Assembly (NCBI GenBank): GCA_964518335.1
Contig: CAZFDT010000012.1
Span: forward strand, 26,895-90,894
Reading direction: 5' to 3'
Source of the DNA: CAZFDT01 sp964518335
Lineage (GTDB): Bacteria; Planctomycetota; Phycisphaerae; Phycisphaerales; Phycisphaeraceae
Length of the DNA stretch: 64,000 bases
Shown one piece after another: positions 16,968 to 25,844 of the stretch (position 1 is its first letter; each line of letters starts with the position of its first letter). Both the position numbers and the translations under genes were made by a program. The notes below the pieces were generated by a model that did no database searches, had not been told where the DNA came from, and was given only the letters and a program-made list of their open reading frames with translations.

Positions 16968-17993
16968 CTAGGCGTCGCGGGTGAGCACCGCGTCGGCCAT
17001 CCTTTCCATCAGCCGCCGCGCCGGCGTATCGGGCAGCACCTGCAGCGACCCCTTGGCCTGGCCCACCAGCCGCGAGGCCCACTGCCGGGCGTACCCCACC
17101 GACTCGCCCTGGCGCACCAGCAGCCTCGCCTCGTCCAATAACGCGTCGTAGCCACCCCCCTCCCCACCCCCCTCGGCCTCGCCCAGCCCGTCGCAGATCG
17201 ACCGCAGCCGACGACGCTCCGACGCCGACGCGTGCTTCACAAAGTGAATCAGCGGCAGCGTCAGCTTGCCCTTCTGCAGGTCGCGCCCCAGGCTCTTGCC
17301 CACCGTCGCCTCCCGCCCCAGCAGGTCCAGCAGGTCATCGACGATCTGGAAGGCGATGCCCACCTTCTCGCCGTAGTCGTACAGCCCGCCGATCGCCGCC
17401 GCCTCCGCGTCGCTCAGCTCGCCGCCCAGGCGGCAGCACGTGCCGCACAGGCTCGCCGTCTTGCGGCGGATGATCTCGAAGTAGGTCCGCTCGTCGAGCT
17501 CCCAGTTACGGCGGTTGGCCAACTGCAACAGCTCGCCCTCGCACACCGTGTTGGTGGCGTCGGCGATCATCTGGCTGATGCGCGGCCGGTTGAGGCTCGA
17601 ACACAGGTGGTAGGCGTGGCTGATGAGGTAGTCGCCGAGCATGACCGCCGTCTCGTTGCCTTCGAGCTCGTTGACGGTCACGCCGCCGCGGCGGACCTGG
17701 GCCTCGTCGAGGATGTCGTCGTGGACCAGCGTGGCCATGTGGACCATCTCGACCACCGCCGCCACCACGCGATGGGCCGTGCGATCCTGCTCGCCCGACT
17801 CGCTGGCCATGCCCGACAGGAGCACGAGCGTCGGCCGCAGCATCTTGCCGCGGTAGCGCTCGACATGACTGACCAGGCGATTGACACACGGCAGGTCGCT
17901 GAGCAGCTCGGCGACGAATCGGCTCTCCGCGTCGGCGAGGTCGGCCGACAGCCGCTCGCTCACCACGCCATCCTGTTGTGCCAGCAGCATCAT
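16968..17993 (-). CDS. Polyprenyl (trans-isoprenyl) diphosphate synthase
   Basis: Extends allylic diphosphates with isopentenyl diphosphate to make long isoprenoid chains, probably the menaquinone side chain. 341 residues. The first aspartate-rich motif DDILD (92-96, followed by RRGG) and the second DDLLD (219-223) are intact. The residue before the first motif region (MVHMATLVHDD) is small, consistent with a long-chain product. An unusual Gly/Glu-rich insertion (EAEGGGEGGG) lies near residue 275. The last 15 bases with the stop codon are tandemly duplicated just downstream (about 16950-16980). Confidence 0.93.
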   Translation of the reverse strand: MMLLAQQDGVVSERLSADLADAESRFVAELLSDLPCVNRLVSHVERYRGKMLRPTLVLLSGMASESGEQDRTAHRVVAAVVEMVHMATLVHDDILDEAQVRRGGVTVNELEGNETAVMLGDYLISHAYHLCSSLNRPRISQMIADATNTVCEGELLQLANRRNWELDERTYFEIIRRKTASLCGTCCRLGGELSDAEAAAIGGLYDYGEKVGIAFQIVDDLLDLLGREATVGKSLGRDLQKGKLTLPLIHFVKHASASERRRLRSICDGLGEAEGGGEGGGYDALLDEARLLVRQGESVGYARQWASRLVGQAKGSLQVLPDTPARRLMERMADAVLTRDA

Positions 17994-18279
17994 GGCAGCG
18001 TCACCGATCCGGGCCTCGCCGGTGTGGGACTGAATTCCGACTCCCGCCGGGGCAGGCTTTCCCGAGGGGCATTGTAGTCGGGACCGGCCCCGATGAGCCA
18101 GCCCATCTTACGCCATCGTCGCCACGCGGCGCGACGCCGGTTATCGGGCCGCGCCAATCGCGTCGGGGAGGTTGACGACGCCGCAACCCAACTCTACGCT
18201 TTGTCAGGTCCGCTCGCGTTGGTTCATCGCAGTTGCCGCTCGTGCCGTTCCGGGTCGTCACGGCCACGCCGAGGAACTC

Positions 18280-19521
18280 ATGGCCGAAGCCACCCAGGTC
18301 AACCCCAGCCTCGATTCCATGCTCGGTCGGCTCGTCGTCGAGCAGGGCCTGGCCACCGCCGACGAAGTCCGCGACGTCATTCAACTGCAACGCCAGCTTT
18401 CCGGCGACAGCGACGTCAAGCAGCGCAGCCTCGCCGATCTTCTGATCGAAAGCGGGATCGTCACGCGGCGTCAGATCGAGCGCATCCGTCCCAAGGCCGA
18501 GGCCGAGCGCGGCGGCCAGCAGATCCCCGGGTTCCAGATCATCGAGCGCCTTGGCGCCGGCGCCATGGCGACGGTGTACAAGGCGCGGCAGGTCAGTCTC
18601 GACCGCATGGTCGCGGTGAAGATCCTGCCCCTGAAGTTCACCAGCAACGCCCAGTTCGTCGATCGCTTCTACGCCGAAGGCCGCGCCGCGGCGAAGCTCA
18701 ACCACCCCAACATCGTGCAGGCCATCGACGTGGGCAAGGCCGGCGAGTTCCACTACTTCGTCATGGAGTACGTCGAGGGCAAGACGGTCTTCGACGTGCT
18801 CACCGACAAGGGCCGCTACGCCGAGCGCGACGCGCTGAACGTGATGATCCAGGTCGCCCGCGCCCTGGAGCACGCCCACGCGGCGGGGTTCATCCACCGC
18901 GACGTGAAGCCCAAGAACATCATGATCACGCGCGACGGGACGGCGAAGCTGGCGGACATGGGCCTGGCGCGGGCGGTCAGCGACCGCGAGGCCGCCGAGG
19001 CCGAGGCCGGCAAAGCGTTCGGCACGCCCTACTACATCAGCCCCGAGCAGATCCGCGGCGAGGTCAACGTCGATTACCGCGCCGACATCTACTCCTTCGG
19101 CGCCACGCTCTACCACATGGTCACCGGGCAGGTCCCCTTCGACGCGGCCAGCCCCTCGGCCGTGATGCACAAGCACCTCAAGGCCAAGCTCGTCCCCGCC
19201 GACCACGTCAACCCCAGCCTCTCGGCGGGCATCGGCGAAGTCATCGAGGTGTGCATGGCCAAGGACCGCGACCGTCGCTACGCCAACACCACCGACATGC
19301 TCGAGGACCTCGAGGCCTGCGCCCGCGGCGAGCCGCCCATGCAGGCGCGGCGCAAGTTCGACCTGGGCAAGCTCGCCTCGCTCGAGACCGGCGAAGCGCC
19401 CCCGCCGACCACCCTCGAACCCGCCCCGCTCACCAGCCAGCCCGCCTTCTGGGCCGCCGTCGCCGGCTGGTCCCTGGCCGCCATCCTCCTCGTCGTCGTC
19501 GGGTTCACCGCCAGCTCGTGA
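18280..19521 (+). CDS. Membrane-anchored Ser/Thr protein kinase with N-terminal MshEN-like domain
   Basis: 413 residues from the ATG at 18280 (GAGGAACTC just upstream); the longer frame adds unrelated sequence. Residues 12-70 (LGRLVVEQGLATADEVRDVI, then LADLLIESGIVTRRQIERI) form the two-helix repeat seen at the N-terminus of MshE/GspE-type proteins. The kinase domain follows: GAGAMATV (92-99), Lys114, HRDVKPKN (206-213) with catalytic Asp208, DMG (226-228, a variant of DFG), and SPE (254-256). One membrane helix near 388-408 ends the protein, with almost nothing beyond it, so there is no outside sensor. It is convergent with the metallopeptidase gene. Confidence 0.92.
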   Translation: MAEATQVNPSLDSMLGRLVVEQGLATADEVRDVIQLQRQLSGDSDVKQRSLADLLIESGIVTRRQIERIRPKAEAERGGQQIPGFQIIERLGAGAMATVYKARQVSLDRMVAVKILPLKFTSNAQFVDRFYAEGRAAAKLNHPNIVQAIDVGKAGEFHYFVMEYVEGKTVFDVLTDKGRYAERDALNVMIQVARALEHAHAAGFIHRDVKPKNIMITRDGTAKLADMGLARAVSDREAAEAEAGKAFGTPYYISPEQIRGEVNVDYRADIYSFGATLYHMVTGQVPFDAASPSAVMHKHLKAKLVPADHVNPSLSAGIGEVIEVCMAKDRDRRYANTTDMLEDLEACARGEPPMQARRKFDLGKLASLETGEAPPPTTLEPAPLTSQPAFWAAVAGWSLAAILLVVVGFTASS

Positions 19522-19532
19522 ACCCCGCCGCT

Positions 19533-19922
19533 TCAGCCATAGCCCAGACGCTCCAGGTCGTCCTCGTCGAGTCCGAAGTGGTGGCCGATCTCGTGCAGCA
19601 GCGTGATCCGGATCTGCTCCCGCAATCCCGCACGATCCCCGCCGCGACGCCAGTTGGCCACACGCATGATCGGCCCGCGAAACAGCATCATCCGATCGGG
19701 CATCCCCCCCGAGTGCTCCACGCTCCGGTGCGTCAGCGCCACGCCCCAGTGCAGCCCGCACAAGTCCTCGCCCGGCTCCAGCCCCATCTCCTCGGCTAAC
19801 TGCCGCGACGGCTCGTCCTCCACAATCAGCGGAACCTCCTCCAGCAACTCCAGAAGATGCGCCGGCAACGCCGCCATCACCTCCTCGAGCATCTGATCGA
19901 ACATCCGTCGTGCATCGGCCAT
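19533..19922 (-). CDS. Zincin-like metallopeptidase family protein (HExxH)
   Basis: 129 residues. LLHEIGHHFGLDEDDLERLGY near residues 108-128 contains HEIGH (110-114) and matches the small metallopeptidase family formerly called DUF1025. Substrate unknown. It starts at 19922, directly behind the poly-aspartate segment of the gene at 20496, with which it shares strand but not frame. Only 11 bases separate it from the convergent kinase gene. Confidence 0.88.
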   Translation of the reverse strand: MADARRMFDQMLEEVMAALPAHLLELLEEVPLIVEDEPSRQLAEEMGLEPGEDLCGLHWGVALTHRSVEHSGGMPDRMMLFRGPIMRVANWRRGGDRAGLREQIRITLLHEIGHHFGLDEDDLERLGYG

Positions 19923-19923
19923 G

Positions 19924-20496
<573 letters not shown>

Positions 20497-20879
20497 GGGT
20501 GATCTCCGGGTTCGTGCCGGCGGCCGATCGCCGCCTCCACCCAAGGCCCGAGCGTCACGTTTGTGCGCACAAACGCGACCGTCGCCGCCCCGCCGCGGGA
20601 CGCAAGTGCAGCAACGTCCGGGATTAACGCGAAAGTCCGCCTGCGCGAAAAATGGGCCTACCCCCGGACCAATTTGTGCGCGCGCCGCGGCCCATTTGCG
20701 AACCAGTCGCAACAAGCCCCCTTAACAACCCCGCACGGGCATGACATAGCGACAAGCCTTCTATGGAGTGCGGCGGCATCGACGCCGCAGTCCATAAGGT
20801 CCCCGGCTGATCGTTCGATCAGGGCACTGGCTCACTGCAGCGGCGCCGCGGCGCGCGGCTTTGCGCTTAGGATAGTGCC
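20497..20879. other. 383-base intergenic region with perfect 18-base palindrome
   Basis: Lies between the leftward gene at 20496 and rlmN. It contains CGTTTGTGCGCACAAACG (20558-20575), a perfect palindrome, and a second TTTGTGCGCGCG-like half near 20670. It also holds one copy of the CACTGCARC word (20833-20841). No gene was recognised. Confidence 0.6.
20558..20575. promoter_or_regulatory. Candidate operator palindrome
   Basis: CGTTTGTGCGCACAAACG, perfect two-fold symmetry, 62 bases upstream of the start at 20496. Its form is typical of a dimeric repressor site; the cognate protein is not known. Confidence 0.4.
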
Positions 20880-21959
20880 ATGGACGCACGGCCTCACGTG
20901 TTCGATCTCGACCCACCGGCGCTGGCCGAGGCGCTGGCGCCGCTGGGGTTTCGGCCTTTTGCCGCGGGACAGGTGCTCGAGTGGGTTTATCGCCACGGCG
21001 TGGCCGACCCCCACAAGATGACGAATCTGGCCAAGGCTCAGCGCGAGGCGTTGGCCCAGGCGATCGCGTTCACCCGCGGCACGATCGTGCGGCAGCAGCT
21101 CGCCACCGACGGGACGCACAAGCTGCTGATGAACTGGGGCGGCGGGGCGACCGACGAGACCGAGTGCGTCATGATCCCCACGGCGGCGCGGCGGACGGCG
21201 TGCATCTCCAGCCAGGTGGGCTGCCCCGTGGGCTGCCGCTTCTGCGCCTCGGGCCTGGGCGGGCTCGACGGCAACCTCAGCGCGGGCCAGATCGTCGAGC
21301 AGGTGTGGCAACTGCAGCACTCGACGTCCAGCCCCCGCCCCGCGCCCCGCATCACGAACGTGGTGTTCATGGGCATGGGCGAGCCGCTGGCGAACTTCGA
21401 CAGCGTCGTCGCGGCGATCCACAGGCTCACTGCAGCGTGGGGCATGGGCATCTCGGCGCGGCGGATCACGGTGAGCACGGTCGGGCTGCCCGCGCAGATC
21501 CGGCGGCTCGCCGAGATCGACCTGCCCATCACGCTGGCGATCAGCCTGCACGCGCCCGACGACGAGATTCGCCGGCGGATCATCCCGTGGGCGCAGTTCG
21601 TGTCGATCGATCAGCTCGTCGAGGCCGGCCGGCACTATTTCGAGCGGACGGGGCGGGAGGTGACGCTCGAGTACATCCTGCTGCGCGAGGTCAACGACCG
21701 GCCGCAGCACGCGCGGGAGCTGGCGCGGGTGGCGGGTCAACTGCGCAGCAACGTGAACCTGATCCGCTACAACGAGGTGAAGGGGCTGGCGTTCGACCGG
21801 CCCACGAGCGAGGACGTGCGGCAGTTCCAGGCGATTCTGAGGCGAGCGGGGGTCAACGCGCACATCCGCGCCAGCCGCGGCCGGGACATCGCCGCGGCGT
21901 GCGGGCAGTTGCGTCACGAACACGGCGCCGCGACGCCGCTGACCGTCGCCGGGTCGTGA
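20880..21959 (+). CDS. rlmN: Dual-specificity RNA methyltransferase RlmN
   Basis: Radical-SAM enzyme that methylates C2 of adenosine 2503 in 23S rRNA and A37 in some tRNAs. 359 residues. The iron-sulfur cluster motif CxxxCxxC is at Cys115, Cys119 and Cys122 (VGCPVGCRFCASG). GMGEPLANFD follows, and the C-terminal resolving cysteine is in RGRDIAAACGQL. These match RlmN rather than Cfr only by context and generality of distribution. Confidence 0.95.
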   Translation: MDARPHVFDLDPPALAEALAPLGFRPFAAGQVLEWVYRHGVADPHKMTNLAKAQREALAQAIAFTRGTIVRQQLATDGTHKLLMNWGGGATDETECVMIPTAARRTACISSQVGCPVGCRFCASGLGGLDGNLSAGQIVEQVWQLQHSTSSPRPAPRITNVVFMGMGEPLANFDSVVAAIHRLTAAWGMGISARRITVSTVGLPAQIRRLAEIDLPITLAISLHAPDDEIRRRIIPWAQFVSIDQLVEAGRHYFERTGREVTLEYILLREVNDRPQHARELARVAGQLRSNVNLIRYNEVKGLAFDRPTSEDVRQFQAILRRAGVNAHIRASRGRDIAAACGQLRHEHGAATPLTVAGS

Positions 21960-22012
21960 CGACGGCGCGATCACTTGCTCACGCCGCCGCGTCGGCGTAA
22001 TCTTTCGCCGCC

Positions 22013-22267
22013 ATGACGGTGTATGAGACGACCAATCCGCAGCAGATCCGCATGTGGTGCGAGGCGATCGGGTACTGGCCGGCGTGCCTGCCGGGGCAGC
22101 CCGACCGCATCCGCATCGGGGGCAACCCGTTCGTCGAGCCGGAGGAGCTGGAGCTGCTGGACTGGGAGGACTGGGCCAGGGCGTTCGCCGCGCGTCAGCT
22201 CAAGTTCGTGTACGACCCGAACAAGGGCTGGTGCGATCTGCAGGCGCGGAACGTGCGGCCGGATTGA
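22013..22267 (+). CDS. Small hypothetical protein
   Basis: 84 residues, rich in Trp (WCEAIGYWPACL, LLDWEDWARAF, NKGWCDLQ). No family recognised. It lies 53 bases after rlmN in the same direction and ends before a strong hairpin. The codon pattern matches the neighbours, so it is probably genuine. Function unknown. Confidence 0.6.
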   Translation: MTVYETTNPQQIRMWCEAIGYWPACLPGQPDRIRIGGNPFVEPEELELLDWEDWARAFAARQLKFVYDPNKGWCDLQARNVRPD

Positions 22268-22291
22268 GAGGAATGGGGAAGGGAGTAGTGA

Positions 22292-22356
22292 GTAGGGAGT
22301 AGGCAGTAGGAAATGCCATTCTGACTACTCTCTACTCCCTACTGCCTACTCCCTAC
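22292..22356. terminator. Large hairpin between convergent genes
   Basis: GTAGGGAGTAGGCAGTAG (22292-22309) pairs perfectly with CTACTGCCTACTCCCTAC (22339-22356) across a 29-base loop. It lies between the stop at 22267 and the convergent stop at 22368 and would serve both directions. It lacks a clear T run. The arms are built of GTAGGCA/GTAGGGA repeats, so it may also be a dispersed repeat. Confidence 0.6.
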
Positions 22357-22367
22357 GCCTTATGCCT

Positions 22368-24044
22368 TCACGCCGATTTTCGCGCCGGGGCCACTGCAGC
22401 AACCTGCCGCTCCTTCTCGCGCGTTTCGTGGTATTCCTGCTCGGTGTTGACGTCCCAGATGGCGCTCTTGTCGGCGATGCCGGCGGCGATGTGATCGACG
22501 GCGACCATGGCGGTGAGCATGGAGTGGTCCTGGTTGTTGTAGCGGTGCATGCCGTTGCGGCCGACGAGGAAGAGGTTGTCGATGCCGTCGATCCACTGGC
22601 GCAGCTCGCCGAAGCGATCGTAAGTTCCCCAGTACGCGGGGTAGGTCTTGGGCACGCGGATGACCACGGCATCGCGTGCGTCGGCGGCGTCGATGATGCC
22701 GATGCGATCGAGCTCGGCCTTGCCCAGGGCGATCATGTCGGCGTCGGAGCGCGACCACAGGTCGTCGTTCTCGTTGCAGAAGTACTCGAGGCCCAGCCAG
22801 ACCTTGTCGCGGTCGGCGACCATCCACGGGCTCCAGTTGTTGAAGATCTGCAGGCGGCCGACGCGCACGTCGGGCTCCTGGATGTAGATCCAGTTGTCGG
22901 TGATGAGGCCGCGGCCGCGCTCGTCGTGGACCTTGAGCTTGTCCAGCAGCAGGCCGACGGTGATGAAGTCGCGGTACACCAGCCCGGCGGCGATGTCGCG
23001 CACGTTCTGCGGCACGTCGCACTGCAGCGCGGCGACGAGGTGCTTGACAGGCATCGTCGAGAACACGTAATCGGCGGGAAACGTGCGGCGGGCGCCCAGC
23101 ACGGTATGCACGGCCTGCACGGCGGTGACGCGACCGTCGGTCATCAGCAGCTTATCGACGCGCCACTGCGTGAGGACCTGGCCGCCCATCTCCCTGACGC
23201 GGGCGGCGGCGGTGTCCCACATCTGGCCGGGGCCGAACTTCGGATAAAGGAAGCGCTCGATGAGCGAGGTTTCGGTGGTCTTCTGTTGCACGTCGGAGGC
23301 ACTTGCGGGGGCACTTCCGGGGGCACTTCCGGGGGCACTTCCGGGGGCACTTCCGGGGGCGCGAAGCCGCAAGCGGCTTACGGCGTGGGCGAGGGCTTTG
23401 CGGATGTTGAGGCCCTTGATGCGCTGGGCGCCCCACTCGGCGCTGATCTGGTCGCAGGGGACGCCCCAGACTTTTTCGGTGTAGCTCTTGAAGAAGGTGC
23501 GGTAGAGGACGCGGCCGAAGCGGTTGATGAAGAACTGCTCGAGGTTCTGCTCGTTGCGGATGGGCATGGCGGCGCTGCGGAGGTAGCTGGCGCCCATGCG
23601 AAAGACGCGCCACAGGCCGAGCTTTCGGATCGTTGTCGCCGACAGAGACAGGGGATAGTCGAAGAATCGGCGGAGGAAGTAGATGCGGCTCTTGCGGTTA
23701 CGCAGGAGCATGATTTGGTCAGTGTTGCGTGGGTCGGGGCCAATCGGTGCTGCAGTGAGCGGGCGCGTCTGGCCCTGATAGGTGAGGGTGCGCTGCTCGT
23801 CCTGCGGAACTTCCGGGGGCAGCATGTCGAGCCACCACTGCATGACGCGGTCGGACTTGCTGAAGAAGCGGTGTCCGCCGATGTCGATGCGGTTGCCGTG
23901 GTGGTTGATGGTGCGGGAGATGCCGCCCATGTCCTGGCTCATTTCGAGGACGATGGGTGCGACGTCGGTGCGCGCCAGCAGCTCGAAAGCTGCAGTGAGC
24001 CCGGCAGGCCCGGCGCCGATGATGACCGCGGTTTTCTTTTCCAT
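22368..24044 (-). CDS. FAD-dependent oxidoreductase, protoporphyrinogen-oxidase/UDP-galactopyranose-mutase-like
   Basis: 558 residues. The FAD-binding dinucleotide motif is at the start (AVIIGAGPAGLTAAFELL), followed by GGISRTINHHGNRIDIGGHRFF, the arrangement of the amine-oxidase/UDP-galactopyranose-mutase superfamily. The C-terminal FAD contact (NLFLVGRNGMHRYNNQDHSM) is present. The substrate is unknown; related genes often sit in glycan or lipid pathways. A 12-base tandem array (23301-23360) and a family A palindrome (23361-23380) are inserted in frame at about residues 222-248, adding RLRAPGSAPGS-type sequence where relatives should have a short loop. Confidence 0.88.
   Translation of the reverse strand: MEKKTAVIIGAGPAGLTAAFELLARTDVAPIVLEMSQDMGGISRTINHHGNRIDIGGHRFFSKSDRVMQWWLDMLPPEVPQDEQRTLTYQGQTRPLTAAPIGPDPRNTDQIMLLRNRKSRIYFLRRFFDYPLSLSATTIRKLGLWRVFRMGASYLRSAAMPIRNEQNLEQFFINRFGRVLYRTFFKSYTEKVWGVPCDQISAEWGAQRIKGLNIRKALAHAVSRLRLRAPGSAPGSAPGSAPGSAPASASDVQQKTTETSLIERFLYPKFGPGQMWDTAAARVREMGGQVLTQWRVDKLLMTDGRVTAVQAVHTVLGARRTFPADYVFSTMPVKHLVAALQCDVPQNVRDIAAGLVYRDFITVGLLLDKLKVHDERGRGLITDNWIYIQEPDVRVGRLQIFNNWSPWMVADRDKVWLGLEYFCNENDDLWSRSDADMIALGKAELDRIGIIDAADARDAVVIRVPKTYPAYWGTYDRFGELRQWIDGIDNLFLVGRNGMHRYNNQDHSMLTAMVAVDHIAAGIADKSAIWDVNTEQEYHETREKERQVAAVAPARKSA
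23301..23360. repeat. Five tandem copies of a 12-base unit inside a CDS
   Basis: ACTTSCGGGGGC repeated five times without interruption (first copy has G, the rest C). On the minus strand it encodes APGS units. The same 12-mer occurs singly elsewhere (for example 23809-23820, 50449-50460, 60020-60031). Confidence 0.9.
23361..23380. repeat. Short palindromic repeat, family A, inside a CDS
   Basis: GCGAAGCCGCAAGCGGCTTA, directly following the 12-base tandem array and read through in frame by the FAD oxidoreductase gene. Confidence 0.85.
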
Positions 24045-24078
24045 CCCCGGGGGTTATCGGCGAGGCGGGAGCGCGTGT

Positions 24079-25035
24079 TTAGGCCAGCCCGGCGAGGCGC
24101 GCGGTGTCGGCGTAGCTGCGTCCGCCGGTGCATCCGCCCAGGGCGGTGACGCAGCAGGCGCCGGCGGCACAGCCCAGTCGTCCGGCGTCGTGGAGGGACA
24201 GGCCCTTGATGAGTCCGGTCAGCAGGCCGGCGTAGAAGCTGTCGCCGGCGCCGGTGGTGTCGAGGACGGGTCCGGGCGCGGGGCAGCTTTCGACGTGGAC
24301 GTATTGGCCGGGGCGGTCGCTGAGCAGGACGCCGCGGGTGCCGCCGAGCTTGACGCCCAGGACGCCCGGGGCGCCGCAGCCGCGGTAGAGGTCGATCATC
24401 GCCTGCGGGTCGGTCAGGCCCGTCTGGTGCTCGGCTTCGCTGCGCGAGGGGACATAGACATCCAGGTGCGGGAGGATGAGGTCCAGCGGTTGCATCGCCC
24501 CGCCGCTGCCGGCCGCGTCCATGGCGGTGCGACACCCGGCGGCACGGATCGCCGCCAGCACGCGCGGCAGGTCGCCCTCCAGATTGGGCATGAGGCTGTA
24601 GTACCCGATGAGAAAGAACCGCGACCGCGCGATGAGCTGCAGTTGACCGAGCACGGCGTGGGCGTCGAGCAGCTTGGGCGCGCCCACGCAGTGGAAGAAG
24701 CTGCGCTCGCCGCTGGGGTCGATGGCGACGACGGTGGTGCTGGTGGCGGCGGTGGGATGCGTGAGCAGGGCCGCGTCATCGAGCCCCTCGCGTCGCAGCA
24801 GGTCGCGCACGACCGGGGCCCAGGCGTCGTCGCCGACGTAGCTGAGCACGGCGGTGCGCATGCCCATGCGGGCCATGGTGATGCCGCTGTTGCAGGTGAT
24901 GCCCCCGGCGGTGAGCACGACGGGGTCGGTCTGATAGAGCACGCCGCCGCCGATGGGCTTATCGAGTGCGACGGGGCGCGTGAGCAGATCGACGACGCAC
25001 GAGCCGCAGACGACGCAGTCGATGGTGGACTCCAT
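24079..25035 (-). CDS. PfkB-family carbohydrate/nucleoside kinase
   Basis: 318 residues from the ATG at 25035 (MESTIDCVVCGSCVVDLL); an upstream in-frame start adds 14 unlikely residues. The C-terminal PfkB signature DTTGAGDSF (259-267) carries the catalytic base Asp265. The N-terminal glycine region (LTAGGITCNSGITMARMG) is the ribokinase-type sugar site. The substrate is unknown. It ends 34 bases before the start of the FAD oxidoreductase gene on the same strand, so the two may be cotranscribed. Confidence 0.9.
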   Translation of the reverse strand: MESTIDCVVCGSCVVDLLTRPVALDKPIGGGVLYQTDPVVLTAGGITCNSGITMARMGMRTAVLSYVGDDAWAPVVRDLLRREGLDDAALLTHPTAATSTTVVAIDPSGERSFFHCVGAPKLLDAHAVLGQLQLIARSRFFLIGYYSLMPNLEGDLPRVLAAIRAAGCRTAMDAAGSGGAMQPLDLILPHLDVYVPSRSEAEHQTGLTDPQAMIDLYRGCGAPGVLGVKLGGTRGVLLSDRPGQYVHVESCPAPGPVLDTTGAGDSFYAGLLTGLIKGLSLHDAGRLGCAAGACCVTALGGCTGGRSYADTARLAGLA

Positions 25036-25151
25036 GGGGCGTGAGCATACCGTCGGCGAGCCGGGCCGTCCCAACAAGCTTCCACGCCGGGTCTGAGTCT
25101 TCGAAGGCCCGGATGGTGGCCGGGATGATGACCGAGCGGGCCGCCATCGAT

Positions 25152-25183
25152 CCGGACCTTCGCCCCAAGCGGCTCAGGTCCGG
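25152..25183 (-). terminator. Possible hairpin after the prepilin genes
   Basis: CCGGACCT (25152-25159) and AGGTCCGG (25176-25183) form an 8-base stem with a 16-base loop, just downstream of the leftward gene ending at 25200. There is no T run, so termination is only inferred. Confidence 0.35.
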
Positions 25184-25199
25184 CGTGGGCGTCCAGGCA

Positions 25200-25844
25200 T
25201 CACTCGTCGGTCGCCACGCCGCGGTTGCGCAGTGCGGTGGCGTTGACGGTGGTTTCGGTCAGGTCGCCGCTGCGCATGGTCATGCGGTAGCTCGCCAGGC
25301 GTGCGTCGCCGACGCTGCTGGCGTCGAGGCGAAGTTCCATGGCGTCGATGTCGGTGGCCCAGATCTCGGGCGCGAGCGTGCCGTTGCTGACCAGGCCGTT
25401 GACGACGGTGACGAAGTTGTCGCTGATGGCATAGGTGTCGTCGGTGGCGGGGCTGAGGTTGCGGTAGGAGCGGATGGTGCGGGCGGTGCTGTTGTATTCG
25501 ATGCGGTGCAGTTCGCTGGTGCGCGGGGCGCCGCTTTCGGCCTCGGCGCCGGGGGACCAGAGGATGACCCAGTCGTCGCCGCTGTCGTCGGCGGTGTTGG
25601 CCGCCAGCACGACGCCGCCCTGGCGAAACGCTGCACTGAGCCGGCTGTTGACGGCCTTGGCCTTGACCACCAGCCCGCGCGCGTCCTTGCTCCCCTGCGT
25701 CCCGTACGACACCGCCGTCAGCATCGCCGCGATCGCCAGACCGATCAGCGCCGTGCTCGCCAGCGCCAGCATCATCTCCACGAGCGTCAGGCCCGCGCGA
25801 TGCGCTGCGCCCCGGCCGGCGATGTGTCGGTGCGCGTGCATCAT
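25200..25844 (-). CDS. Prepilin-type protein (minor pseudopilin)
   Basis: 214 residues from the ATG at 25844, which overlaps the upstream stop (ATGA) and indicates translational coupling. Near the N-terminus AGLTLVEMMLALASTALIGL is the class III signal: a cleavage glycine, then a mature start with Glu at position 5, then a hydrophobic helix. The rest is a beta-rich domain with no further family call; the long size suits a GspJ-like minor pseudopilin. Function inferred: assembly of a type II secretion or type IV pilus tip. Confidence 0.8.
   Translation of the reverse strand: MMHAHRHIAGRGAAHRAGLTLVEMMLALASTALIGLAIAAMLTAVSYGTQGSKDARGLVVKAKAVNSRLSAAFRQGGVVLAANTADDSGDDWVILWSPGAEAESGAPRTSELHRIEYNSTARTIRSYRNLSPATDDTYAISDNFVTVVNGLVSNGTLAPEIWATDIDAMELRLDASSVGDARLASYRMTMRSGDLTETTVNATALRNRGVATDE

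Noticed and set aside
18001..19923. The long extension of the 20496 gene as a real 832-residue protein
   Set aside because: Beyond residue 190 the sequence is compositionally a shadow of the metallopeptidase gene and of the kinase on the opposite strand. Kept as a finding, not as a gene of that length.
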